Positions 22,091 to 33,014 are shown, counted from the stretch's first letter. The stretch: 64,000 nt of DNA from Notamacropus eugenii (GCF_028372415.1 NC_092879.1:65239651-65303650), one strand, 5' to 3'. Numbers and translations are program-made. The notes: a model not told the origin generated them from the sequence alone.

Positions 22091-22614
22091 CCTTGTATGT
22101 GGAGGTAGAGAGCATCTCCATGTGCCACCAGAGAGCCCTAGCACAATGTCTAGCCCATCTGTGTGACCTGGATTTCTCTGCTGCCTACAACTGCCTGGGA
22201 GACAGCTGTATCTACTTTCCCAGTTTCCAAAGCAGGAGCCAATATGTGGCGATGGTAACTTTGCTGAATTTCTATGAAGTTCAGAACCAAGACGGAGTGG
22301 ATGAGGTCTGCGGTTCTTCTGTCTTCAAACATCTTGACAAGGAGTATGAGAAGATGACCGTGATGCTGAAGGTACCTGACCTCAAGAACATGAGGACCAG
22401 GGTTTTGCCACCTCCATCTACATGCATGCCCATGTCTGACAGCCACAAGAAAACAGCCCCAATAACAAAGAAGGTGGAGGGCGAGGAGAAGAAGATGGAG
22501 AAGGTGGAGGAGGACACTAAGGAGGGGGAGCAGAAATTGCAGGAAAAGGAGGAGGAAGAGGAACGTGTTCTCTCTCTACATGGAATGTACCATCTGTTAA
22601 CCTATCCTTCCTAG
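22091..22614 (+). pseudogene. NAPG-like: 5'-truncated gamma-SNAP-like fragment
   Basis: The homology starts abruptly at the codon matching residue 183 of G5 (LYVEVES) and runs to the tail, so the promoter, leader and first half of the gene are absent. It is open through the acidic tail. A one-base shift near the end then replaces the usual ...CTIC ending with ...YHLLTYPS and adds a few codons. The fragment abuts a CORE-SINE spacer on the left and a G-rich/GT joint followed by a 1.26-kb monomer on the right, so both ends are recombination joins. It is most like G5, apart from the G1/G7-like start of the tail (LPPPS). It is almost certainly not expressed as a gamma-SNAP. Confidence 0.85.
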
Positions 22615-22672
22615 AACAATGATATAATTAAAGCTAATCAAATAAGAAAAAAGTTCTGTTATACCTGTCTTT

Positions 22673-22700
22673 GGGGGGTGTGTGTGTGGGGGGGGGGGGG
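22673..22700. repeat. GT/poly-G joint
   Basis: A short GT tract runs into about 12 consecutive G and then directly into monomer sequence (AATCTGGCCAAGTACTCGG). Simple sequence at a breakpoint is compatible with slippage or misrepair. Confidence 0.8.
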
Positions 22701-24150
22701 AATCTGGCCAAGTACTCGGGTGCTTCTTGAGTCACAGGTTGTCTCCTCTACAGTCTTTGTTCAAGGATCACTTTACTGGGTTGGTGTTGGAACCTCAGGT
22801 TGGGAACCCCTGCTGTGAAGCATGAATTTCCTCAGCCTTTTGTGTGGCAGATTCCTCTTCTCTTCCCCTAGGTCTGGATTTCATTCCATTCTGGCTGCTT
22901 TGATGCATTCCATGTCTACACTGGAACTGTCTGGAGCCAACACACAGTCTACAGAGATTTGTGGTGCGCCTGCTGCAGCTCATCTTGACTCCCATCCCCA
23001 CTGTGAGGGACTGGATTTCACAGAGCTTGTTTGGTGGTGGTGGGGAGACGCAGGTGTAGTACTCAGAGTTTTCCTTAGTTTATTTACTGTGAAATTCTTT
23101 CGAGTTCTTATCACTAGTCTTACCTCTTTAGAAATGATTCCTAATGAAATTCAGCACTCTCAGTTGCACAGAAATGTTTAATTTTAATGATCAGGGTGAC
23201 AAATATCCAGTCTCCTGGGCATGAGAAGTTGTTACTGCACCAGCTTGGGGATGGATCTGACCTTGGCTGCCCAAACTTTGCCCAAGTGTTGATGGGTACA
23301 TATATGTGAATAACCTGTGATGCGCTCCGTGTTCAGAAGTCTGAGTGTGAAACGTAACTGGATATGTCCTCAGATGTTGCCTGAGACACAGAGAATCAAG
23401 GATGACAGAAATAGAAAGCAAGTGACAGTCAGGCTATGAAGAACTCTTACCCTGGGCAAGTTAACCTTTGTGCTGTATGGACTAACTCTAACTTTAGATT
23501 CATCGCCTTTTGTTCCAAGGTATACTTAGCAGGGAACTGGCCATTCCACAGATGCCCCCTCTAACCCAGGTGACTTTTCTGAGTAACCACCATGTGCCCA
23601 GATCAATTTCTCTGGGGTTCCCTCACCAGAGCCCCTTGGAGGACATCCTGTTGTGGCTGCTGGCACCTTGGATGTTTCCTGTGTCCCCCTTACTGGGCAA
23701 TCAGGCTCACTACTTATGTATAGTTGAGCAGAACGCTTCCGTGGTGGTTCACCTATAGGCCCTGACATAGGATCAGTGGCCCTGCATCCAAAGACTCTCT
23801 GGACGTATTTTTTTAACCACTTTGTTCCTGGGTTGGGTTTGCTTTTGAACATTCTTCTCTGTTTAGCTGAGGAGGTTATTTGGGGGATTCTGACCTAGTA
23901 GTCACGTCCCTCTTAGACCAGGGGCTGTCTGTTGGCCAGTCATTGTGCATGGATCACTACAGCAGGTTGCTGCTGGGCCCTAGGGTAGGACCCCCTGCTG
24001 TGAAACATCACTTCCCTCTTATCGTTTTGTGTTGAAGATTCCTCTTCTGTTTGCCTGGGTCTGGATTTCAGGTCATTCAGGCCCCTCTGCTGCTTTCCAT
24101 GTATACACTTGATCTGGCTGACTGGCCATGTGTGGATAGATTTCTGGGGT
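22701..24150. repeat. 1.26-kb monomers after the fragment
   Basis: Landmarks TTTTGTGTGGCAGATTCC (about 22841) and TTTTGTGTTGAAGATTCC (about 24022) are some 1.18 kb apart. The interval includes a copy of the GGATGGATCTGACC block (23030-23440). There is no gene. Confidence 0.65.
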
Positions 24151-24689
24151 GCCTCCCTAGAACCTGCAGCACAGGATAGAAATGCTTAGCTTTGCTTTTG
24201 TGGCCTCTGTAGCCTGCCTTTATACTATCTTTCCAGCCTAAAGCCCCACTCGTCTCCTTCAGGGATTATGTGCTTCTGCCTTACTGCGCAGTTCTTTGTT
24301 CTTCCTGCCATCCTGTGCCTGCCCTTGGTTTTTGACCAATATTCCCTGAAAGCTTCCTTCTTCCTTCAAGCCTTGACTTGACCCAGCCAAGCCTTTCTGG
24401 CCCAGGCGCTACCATTTGTGTGATTCCTTTCCCAATCTTTTCCCCAACTTCCAGCCCAGACACAGAAATCTGTCTCAGGTAGACATCCCTCTCCCATAAT
24501 CAGCTCCTCTTGCTCATGGCTCTCTGAGTCCTTTGCCTGGAATTCAGATTAAATCCCATCCAAAGAAGCTTGGGAGATTCTGAACCATCTTTCAGGTTTT
24601 TCTCAATGGGATCTGGTAGGCCTTAGCAAAACAACAAAGTTTAAAAGTTGTTGGATATACCTCCTACAGGAAAGTTTGCTTTATTAAAA
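24151..24689. other. Distal 5' flank of orphan cassette
   Basis: The block matches 1691-2227 (CCCTAGAACCTGCAG, GGGATCTGGTAGGCC). No ORF is supported. Confidence 0.6.
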
Positions 24690-24900
24690 ATCATTATATA
24701 TCATCACAGTGCAGTGGACAAAATTCTGGACTTGTGGAACCAGGGGACCTGGGTGTGAATTGGGCCTCCCTTAGTAGCTGTGTCACCCTGGGCAAGTCAT
24801 TTAACCTCTGTGCCTGCATTTTCTCCTGTGAGGAGTTTAATGGCCTGTGCTGTCCCTTCCCAGCTCCACACCTGTGATCCTAGGACTGTGATGCTGTTTC
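24690..24900 (+). mobile_element. MAR1-like SINE (orphan cassette)
   Basis: The element has CTTAGTAGCTGTGTCACCCT and GCTGTCCCTTCCCAGCTCC. Its place relative to the downstream TATA-like site is the same as in gene-bearing cassettes. Confidence 0.75.
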
Positions 24901-25009
24901 CACAGGGCATTTGGGGGCTTCCCTCCCCCAAGCACACCCTTGAGTCATTTTTTTCCTCTCTCTTTTTTAAAACAATTAATGTTTAAAAATTTCCCTGCCA
25001 TTTAAAAGC

Positions 25010-25200
25010 CATTTATGAAGGCTGGCAGAGCTGAGCCAGTGGTGATAGAGGGTAGTGCCTGGCCAGGCTAACAGCTTGGCCAGCAGACTCCCTCCCGCAT
25101 GACCTTTTGTGGTCCCTGGTGACCTCTTTGCTGTTGCAAAGGACCGCGGTCCTGGTTCACTGGCATGCCCTCACCACCCCATAGGGGTGTGATGTGTTAT
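25010..25200 (+). promoter_or_regulatory. Orphan leader without a gene
   Basis: The cassette leader begins with a decayed TATA (TTTATGAAG instead of TTATAAAG). It continues through CCAGGCTAACAGCTTGGCC and CCTTTTGTGGTCCCTGG to GGGGTGTGATGTGTTA, then stops where single-copy sequence begins at about 25200. It keeps the 110-bp segment that G2 and G4 lack. It marks a cassette whose gene has been lost or was never copied. Confidence 0.7.
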
Positions 25201-26505
25201 TCATACACTTACTGAACATTTGTGCCCCTCTGGTATACCATAGAGTATGCACATCTGAAGCTGTCCATTGCAAGAGAATCATCTAAGCGGGACCCTTGTA
25301 ACAAAAAAGGACAGAGAACAATTAAATATGAAAGCAGATTCTTCTCTAGTTATGTAGAATCTTAAGGCAACTTGGATACACATCTCTCAGCAGAAGTGCT
25401 GTTTAGGGAACTTCATTTAAAGTATAGTCAAAATGCTGATCCTGATTAGCCCTTAAGTGTACATTTCATTGTACAGAAAGCTACATTGTAACATTTTCTC
25501 AACATTCACAGAGCAGCTGTCAATTACCTTGCAGTCTTTGTGCAGACTGAAGAAGTGGTGTATTATTTGCAGAAAGCGCTCTTGCCCAAGGCTTTTGAGC
25601 TTTACTATAGCGATTCTAACATGCCCAGTGATTGGTAATTAGAAATGTTACTTTCACTGAAAGGGTCCTGAGATTTCAATTACTTTTAACCAACATGGGC
25701 ACATTAAACTTTCTTTTGGGTTTATCAGCTGTTTCTCTTGTGCACAGGTAATAAGTGAATTAAAAATGATTTCTGAGCCACTAGTTTCCAAAGAGTTTTG
25801 GTAGTCCTATAAGAATAGGTGAGCATTCCGCTTTTCAGAAGCTCAGAGAGGAGACATTTTGGAGGAAAACTGCCTCCAAATTGGACCAGGATTGTACCTG
25901 GTAACCAAACATCTGTATGAATTGAAATGGATATTGGGTAATGTAGAAATTTACAGAGAAAAGATAAAGAACTCTTCCAACTATGCAGTAAGCCCGTTGG
26001 GCTTCTCTTTCTACAGCCTTTCTTCTAGAGAAATCCTATGTGGCTAATTCTCAGACTGTTGGGTGGTACATTCCTCTAGGAGCAATTCAAAGATGACCTA
26101 GAACTTAGCCATGTATTTGATTGCCTGGTCCAGTATTCACTTAGGTCAGTTTGTTTCCCTTGTGTACAGTTTTAAAAAACTGAAAGGTGTTCAAGTAACA
26201 TGAGCGCAGACTGATATTTCAAGGGAAATACTGAATTTCAGTTCTGTTACTTCTGTAACTGCGTGCCTCAGACATGGTTGTGGAGGCCATATTGCCCCCC
26301 TAATCTGTTCAGACACTGTTCCTTGGCAAGAATAATGTGCAGTACACAGGCACAAGGAGTGTAAGTTGAGTTCCCATGATATTCACGTCTGCTCTTTCTG
26401 CCTTGTTCCTCAATCTGGTTAAGTGCCAACTTCGGTACTAGTCAATGGGAAAGGTGGTGTTCAGTTGTGGGAAAGCATCATAGCCAATTGGATAATTTAT
26501 TATCG
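25201..26505. other. Single-copy island between cassettes
   Basis: This is the only stretch over 1 kb in the window for which I find no second copy. It is AT-rich. The longest + ORF is 62 codons (25859-26047) and resembles nothing I know. I see no target-site duplication or terminal repeats at its edges. Confidence 0.55.
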
Positions 26506-26560
26506 AGAAAATTACAATAAATCTCTAGCTTTTATACTTAAAAAAACAAATCATTCTATA

Positions 26561-26765
26561 TCATGAGAGGGAGTATAGTGTAGTGTATAAAATTCTGGAT
26601 TTGGGGAGTCAGGGGACCTGCGTTTGAATTGAGCCTCCCTTGGTAGCTGTGTCACCCTGGGCAAGTCACCTCTCTAAACTCTGTGCTGCAGTTTCCTCCT
26701 CTGTTGAGTTTAAGGGCCTGTGATGTCCCTTCCCAGCTCCACATTTGTGGTCCTGTGGAAACAAC
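26561..26765 (+). mobile_element. MAR1-like SINE (cassette G4)
   Basis: The head is GGGAGTATAGTGTAGTGTAT, the middle is CTTGGTAGCTGTGTCACCC, and the 3' end is GATGTCCCTTCCCAGCTCC. Its 3' part is shortened compared with the other copies. Confidence 0.72.
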
Positions 26766-26866
26766 ATCACGGTCATAGGATCAGACCCTTGAGTCATGAC
26801 TTTCCCCCCCCTCTCTTTTCTTTCAGCGATTAGTATGAAAATAAATTCTCCCAAAATTTAAAAGGC

Positions 26867-27399
26867 TTTTATAAACACTGACAGAGCTGAATCACTGGTG
26901 ATAGAGGGTAAGCCCTGGCCAGGTGAACAGCTTGGCCAGCAGCAGCTGCTCTCCCGGTTACAAGGTCTGATCCCTGTGACTCCCCTGGGACAGACCCCCT
27001 TCCCCTCCCCCCACCCTGTGTTCCCCTCTACCTCTCCATTGGCCCTTTTCTGTCCTCCCCAGTCTGGCCCTGGTCTTTAGCTACCCACCTCTGAATGCTC
27101 TACGCACTCCCTCCTTGTTAGTTCCGCCACCTCCTTGCCCACATGGATCACTTGTGAGAGCTCCTTCTTCCTCTGCACAGGTCCAGGAGGCCCTCTGTCC
27201 CCGGGCCTAGCTTGCCCTGTGGCTCTGACTAGGGGGCCCTCTGTCAGAATTCTTCTGGAATCAATGGGATGTTCCATTGGCACCCCTCCCCCACAATGCT
27301 CCACTGCACACTCTGTTCGGTTCTGTGACTGGGGTGAGCTGTGGCTCTCCCTCTCTCTCTCTCCTCATCGTTCCCCTTTGCGCCTGCTCAGCCCCGGAC
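26867..27399 (+). promoter_or_regulatory. G4 TATA element and shortened leader
   Basis: TTTTATAAACACTG is at 26867-26880. The leader lacks the same 110-bp segment as G2. CCATTGG is near 27036. An acceptor-like TTCCCCTTTGCGCCTGCTCAG ends at 27391, eight bases before the ATG; the upstream CT-rich acceptor of other genes has lost its CAG here. Confidence 0.45.
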
Positions 27400-28248
27400 A
27401 TGGCAGGACAACAAAGCAGGGAGGGCCTGCGGCATATGGCCAAGGCCATCCAACACACACACGTCGGGCTGTTGAGATGGAAGCCAGACTATGGCAAGGC
27501 TGCTAGCGAATATGCACAGGCTGCCTTAGCCTTCTGCAGAGCTAAGAGGGTGGAGAAGGCCACAGAAGCCTTCCTCAAGGAAGCCGAGTCCCACGAGAAA
27601 AACCAAGTGCCCCTCCGTGCCGCCATGGCCTACGAGCAAGCCGGCCTGTACCTGAGCACGTCCGACCACGTGGAGGATGCCGCTGAAGCCGTGAAGCAGG
27701 CTATCTCCTGGTACCTGGAGTGTGGAGAGGTAGACATCGCAGCCTGGACCTTAAGGCGCTTCAGCCACCTGCTGGAGAGCCACATCCCGCACCACGTGGT
27801 GTATCTCTACCAGCAGGCATCCCAGCTCCTTGAAGGGGATGACCGTTTCCTGCTGGCCCTGGACTTCACTGGCCGAGCCTCCAAGGTGCTGGTGAGGCAC
27901 AAGAACTACAGGGACGCTGCGATGTCCCTAGGCCAGGAGAAACACTTGTGTATGAAGGTAGCGCGCTTCTCTTTGGGCCGCCAGAGAGCCCTGTTGGAGT
28001 GTCTAGCCCATCTGTGTGACCTGGATTTCCCTGCAGCCTCCAAGTGCCTGAAGGAAACTTGTGTCTGTTTTCCAACTTTCCCATTCAGCGGCGAGTATGG
28101 TTTGTTGGTAACTTTGATGACTTGCTATCAAGACCGGGACCAAGATGCAGTGGACCTGATCTGCGGCTGTCCTCTCTTCCGTCACCTCGACAACGAGTAC
28201 AAGAAGATGATGAAAATGCTGAAGGTACCTGACGTCGAGGACTTGTGA
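27400..28248 (+). CDS. NAPG-like: Tailless gamma-SNAP-like protein G4 (282 aa)
   Basis: The complete helical solenoid is intact: WKPDY (27-31), AASEY, AYEQAG, YLECGEVDIAAWTL, LYQQASQLLEG, GRASKVLVR, DRDQDAVD and a final LKVPDVEDL. The protein stops about six residues after the VPD motif, where long-tail copies begin their Lys/Glu-rich extension. The N-terminus MAGQ...EGLRHMAKA is the closest in the window to canonical gamma-SNAP (MAAQ...EGLEHLAKA), so this copy may be the least derived. It is diverged from G1, G5 and G6 at many residues but has no frameshift over 282 codons, which favours past or present selection. The final residues of SNAP proteins help stimulate NSF, so loss of the tail could matter. 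This is inference from the alpha-SNAP family. Confidence 0.9.
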   Translation: MAGQQSREGLRHMAKAIQHTHVGLLRWKPDYGKAASEYAQAALAFCRAKRVEKATEAFLKEAESHEKNQVPLRAAMAYEQAGLYLSTSDHVEDAAEAVKQAISWYLECGEVDIAAWTLRRFSHLLESHIPHHVVYLYQQASQLLEGDDRFLLALDFTGRASKVLVRHKNYRDAAMSLGQEKHLCMKVARFSLGRQRALLECLAHLCDLDFPAASKCLKETCVCFPTFPFSGEYGLLVTLMTCYQDRDQDAVDLICGCPLFRHLDNEYKKMMKMLKVPDVEDL

Positions 28249-28289
28249 TTCCTTCAACAATGAACTGATTAAAGCTAGTTAGTTAAAAA

Positions 28290-28319
28290 AATAAAAGCTA
28301 GTTAGTTAAAAAAAATAAA
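28290..28319 (+). promoter_or_regulatory. G4 duplicated poly(A) signal region
   Basis: Two AATAAA hexamers (28290-28295 and 28314-28319) arise from a tandem copy of a unit of about 24 bp, AAAGCTAGTTAGTTAAAAAA plus ATAA. Other cassettes have one copy. There is no long GT tract after this gene. Confidence 0.7.
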
Positions 28320-29215
28320 AGTTCTACTATACCTGCCATGTGTGTTAGCGTGCTTTCTCCCATCATGCCTATTCTCAACCTCTTTCCTTGAAACGTGCAT
28401 GGAAGCCTTTGGCTTCCTCTGCTTTCCCACTGTCCATCCTGTCCCGTCCTTCCAGAGTAGATGCGTTCCTTCCATGATTAAATATTTTCCCTTGACGGAT
28501 TGGTAATTCCCTGCTCAAAGTGATGGGTTCCAGTGGAAAGCCATCAATTAGGTTACTCTCTGCTTTCCCACCCCCATTCCCCTCTTTGTCCCCTTTCCCC
28601 ATGATCCTCAGGACCTACTTCCTACATTCGTAGACATTTGGCTGCCCAGACCCCTCAGGATGAGATTTTAGAACACCGAAAACTGCTGAGACTTTCTTCC
28701 TGCCTCTCCCACGCTTACCCTTCTAAGACATTCTGCCAGAACTTGAAGTCTACACATGACTTAGCCTTTTCCCTGGAAAATGGAACTGGACTTCATTCAG
28801 TCAGCTTGCGCTTGAGGCTCAGGTGTGGGGTAAGGAACAGGATCAGTTGTCAATCTGTGTGGGACTTGAGCAGGTCCACCCAGTCTGCTCCCCCCATTTT
28901 ACATAGGAGGTAGCCCTGGGGCCCAAGGAAGTTAGTTTGCTCAGGAACCCACTGGGGAAAGGCCACAGGGAACAGGGACAGGCAGGATGGGCCCTCTGGG
29001 TCTTCTGATTCCAAATACAATGAAGAAGTGAAACCAAGGTGGTGAGGAAATGGGAGCAGACATGAGAGAAAGACATGAGACCAGGGAGGCATGGAACACC
29101 ACTGACATGGTGATGTAAGCTTTGCCTAACCTCGCCCAGAGGGGACAGAAGTGCCTTGTGCAGGAAGAATCTAGCATCTTTCAGACCCAGCCCTGTCCTG
29201 CTCTTCTCTCTGTAC
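28320..29215. other. Conserved 3' flank of G4
   Basis: The sequence is homologous to the other 3' flanks, with the minus-strand SINE-like stretch at about 28845-28975. It is followed by a monomer at about 29215 (GTGGACTTTCTTGTTGAG). The distal half is nearly identical to 53330-53600. Confidence 0.55.
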
Positions 29216-32160
29216 ACGTGGACTTTCTTGTTGAGTGTTCTGACACTTCTTCTCACTGGGATTAAGGGGATTCTGGTTTGAGATGCTATTGTCAGTAAGA
29301 ACTGGGGGAATATTAAAGGTCACCAGGACATCATTCCATAGATGTGACAGGATATGTTCCGTGGTCCATGGCAGGGCCCCCTGCTGTGATGACTCGCTCT
29401 AAGTTGAGGGCTTTGTTTCATTTTCATAATCTGGCTCTCTATGGCGTGCCTAGCTGCGAATGGGCCCTTCCACCAATACTCCCTCTACCTCAAGAGATTA
29501 TCCCAGTCACCACAATGTGCTTGGATCAATTTCCGTGGTGTTCCCTCCTAAGAGGCCCTTGGAGGGCCTCCTGCTGTGCCTCCTGCTGTGCCTGCTGGCA
29601 CATTGGACAATTTACTGGACACTCAGGCCCAGTACTTATGTTCAGCTGAGCAGAACACTTCCTCTGCGTTCCGCCTATAGGCTGTGACATAACATCAGTG
29701 TTCCTCCAACGAAGGTCTGTCTGGGCTCACTTTTTAGACCAATTTGTTCCTGGATTGGATTTGTATTTTTTTACCATTCTTCTCTTTTTCCCTGGGAAGT
29801 TCATGTGGGAGATTTTGACCAAGTACTCGGGTCCTTCTTGTACGGTCTACTCTCCAGTTATTGTTCACAGATCACTACAGTGGGGTGGTCCTGGAACCTA
29901 GGTTAGGAACCCCTGCTATGAATCCTTAATTTCTTCTGACCTTTTGTCCTGCAGATTCCTCTTCTGTTTCCTGGATCTGGATTTCAGGCCATTCTGGACC
30001 CTACACTCCTTGCAGTGTCTACACTGGAACTGTGCAGGGACAACAAGCAGTCTGAGGAAAGATTTCTGGGGTATCTCCTAGAGTTCACCCTTAGCCCCAC
30101 TGTGAGAGATATCATTCTGTGTGGATTTGGACAACCTGTTCCCTTTTCTTGACCCTGGACATACTTCAGGGAAATTTTAGCCTACCTCCACCTATGGTTT
30201 TCATTATTGTGTTTTATGTGTTCTACAAATTCTTGGCAGGTGCAACTTTAGGATTCTGGCCCATATCACACCGTAGGCCCCCCTGAGGTGAAGGCCTGAC
30301 CCAGGCATTGGACTTTCTATAAGATTATCTTCCTCTATACCAGGGTCTCCATTTCAGGAGCTATGAGGTGACTTGCTGCTTTTCCTCTAGACTGATGGAT
30401 TGCCTTTGGACCATGTGTATTCATTTTAAATTCTTCTTGGTTCATTCTGCTGTCCAAGGAGCTGGTTCACTGAATGCTTCTGCTTGGGCTTTCCTGTTGC
30501 TCTCTTTGACTCATTTTCGCTAGGCAGCTGATTAATGGGATTCTGGTTGAGATCCTATTGTTTGTCAGGACTGAAGGAATATTGAAGGTCACAAGAACAA
30601 CTTTTTGCAGATATGAGGGAATCTGTTCAGTACTCTGTGCTGTGATGCCATGGTGACAGCCAGATCGAAGTTGAGGGATTTTTTTCATATTCATTCTCTT
30701 TTGCTCTATCACAAAATTTGCTGGCTTTTGGCCCATCCACAGATGTTCCCTGCAGCCTAGAAGGTTTTCTCAGAAACCACCATGTGCCCAGATTACTTTC
30801 TGTGGGGTTCTCTCCACAAAGCCCTTTGGAGGGCCTCCTGCTGAGACACCTGGTACCCTGCAAGGTTCCTGGGTCCCCCATAAGGGGCACTGAGGATCGT
30901 TGCTTCCATTCACTTGAGAAGAACACTTCCTCTGTATTCCACCTGTAGCCGAAGACATACCATCAGTGTCCCTCCGTCTATATCTCTGGGCTCCTTTTGT
31001 GTTAACCCATTTGTTCCTGGGTTGGGTTCCTTTTCGCTGAGGAGTTCATTTGTTGAATTCTGGCCAAGTACTGGGGTCCCTCTTGAAGCAGGGGCTTTCT
31101 TATGTGCAGTCAGCGCTGCTGGATCACTACAGTGCTTTGCTAGTAGAACTTGGGTTGAGAGCCCTTGCTGTGATGCTGAATTTCCTCTTAGCCTTTTGTG
31201 CTGCAAGTTCCTCTTCTCTTTTGCCTGAGTCTGGATTTCAGGCCATTCAGGCCCCTCTCCTGCTTTCCATGTCTACAGTGGAACTGTCCAGACCCTCCAG
31301 AAAAAGGAGCAGGGCAGGCTGCAGGTGAGTCTGGAACCCACCAAGGCCAATGGTGACTTGTCCATCTCCATCCTGCCTAGCAGTAGTGTCCCCAGGACAC
31401 AGAACTTCCTGGAGATGGCTGTAGCTATCCACCCTGGGCAGAGACTCCCCCAGTATCAGAATCCAGGCCATGCTCCTGAGCTTCACTGAGTAGACCAGTG
31501 TCATTCACCCCTAGGGGATGTAAGAAAGCCTCTAAAGGCTGGGTTTGAAGGCAGCACGAGGAAGAAGAAAGCTAATCTGTCATGCTTATGCCAGCCCCAG
31601 CTCAGCAAATGAAGAAGAACCTGTTTTACCATCTTGATAGTCTTCTACATCTCTGGTACATCCCTCTATAGTCAGACCATGTTATAAAATTACATCACAT
31701 GACATGGCCCCAAGATTTCACAGAGCTTGTTTGGGGGGAGAGACAGAGAATAGTACTCAAGAGTTTTCCTTAGATTATTTGTTGTGAAATCCTTTTGAGT
31801 TGTTCTCTCTAGTCTGACCTCTTGAGAAATGTTAGCTAAGGAAATTCAGCACTCTCAGTACCACAGAAATGCTTAATTTTAATAATCAGTGTGACAAAGA
31901 TCTCATCTCCTCAGCATGAGAAATTGTAGCTGCACTGGCTTGGGGATGGGTCTGACCTTGGCTGCCAAACTTTGCCCACTTTTTCATGGTGCATATGTGC
32001 CAGTATTCCCTGTGATACTCTCCATGTTCAGAAGTTGGAGTGTGCAAATTAGCTTGGTAAATCCTAGAATGTTGTCTGGGACACAGAGAATCAGAGATGA
32101 CCGAAATAGCATGGAGGCATCAGAGGTAGGATAGGAAGAACCCTTACCCTTGGCAAGGTA
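29216..32160. repeat. Monomer array after G4
   Basis: Landmarks TTTTGTCCTGCAGATTCC (about 29941) and TTTTGTGCTGCAAGTTCC (about 31193) are about 1.25 kb apart. The array ends with the exon-like segment 31242-31324 and the CACGAGGAAGAAG block. The whole interval is repeated at 53601-56520. Confidence 0.75.
31242..31324 (+). other. Exon-like 83-bp segment, second copy
   Basis: It has a GGATTTCAG acceptor and GCAG|GTGAGT donor, as at 9767-9849. The frame is open through the segment and upstream for about 90 codons. On the minus strand an 85-codon ORF overlaps it (31247-31504) and has same-length counterparts at 9772-10029 and 55625-55882. Confidence 0.35.
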
Positions 32161-33014
32161 ACCTTTGTGCTGTAGGGACTCATTAAAACTCACAGATAGG
32201 GGATGGCATGTGCAGTTATGAAGGGAACTTTTGTGCTGGGAGCACAGTATATCAACATTAGTATATCCCAGATTCTTCTATTACCATACCTGAGTTTTCT
32301 GAATTATGCACTTCTTCCAAGCCAGTCCTTTAATGAACCTACATTCCTTCCCTGTATCCAATATTGATTTGTGGTGGACAAACCAACTGGTGGCCAGCCT
32401 GCTGTCCTTAGTTTGGCTGGTCTGTAAGGAACAGGCACCTGACACATACCTCCTGGCACCACGTGGACCTTCCACTACGTGCTGCCACACCCTCCAGCGC
32501 TTGAGAATCTTGTAGAACAGGGCATTCTTTATTTCCTTGAAATTCTTTATTTCTGTCAACTGATTTTTGCTGTGGAAAAAGTTGGGGGCATAATCCGTCG
32601 TTCGTTGCCCTTGATCCACAAAGTAATGTGGCTTCTCATCAATATTTTTCCTAAAGTGTTGTGATTTCTGGTAAATCTTGACTGAGTTTTAAACCATCTT
32701 GTTGCTTAGAATGACATGTCTCTTATCCCTCCCTTTTGTGACATGAGGTCTGATTTTTATTAATTATCTTTGGGTATTGACAGTTACAAATAGACCATTT
32801 TCCCTGCAGAGATAATTTTGTCCCTTTGTCTACGTTATGCCTCGATTTCTAGTCCCAATGAAGTGAAGCCCAATGGGCATTATCAGTGTTTTATTCTGAA
32901 TTTTACTGTGAATGAGTCTAGAGTTACTCTTATATACAATGCCAGTTAATTCAGAGTTTTAGATAGTTCAGTTGCACCGACAAATGAAGATTATTAAAGA
33001 CACGAGAAATCTCG
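32161..33014. other. AT-rich block, repeated at 56521-57390
   Basis: On the minus strand there is an exon-like stretch at about 32457-32577. It has an acceptor-like TTTTTCCACAG, an open frame containing EIKNALFYKILKRWRVWQ, and a possible GTATGT donor. The open frame is also kept in the other copy. The family is unknown, and nothing else in the block is recognised. Confidence 0.35.

Noticed and set aside
25201-26505. Insertion of a DNA transposon or LINE
   Set aside because: No terminal inverted repeats, target-site duplication, poly(A) tail or transposase/RT motif could be seen.
31247-31504. Minus-strand 85-codon ORF resembling a secreted or V-domain-like protein
   Set aside because: I could not match conserved cysteines or a leader, and the open frame could persist by duplication alone; kept only as part of a finding.
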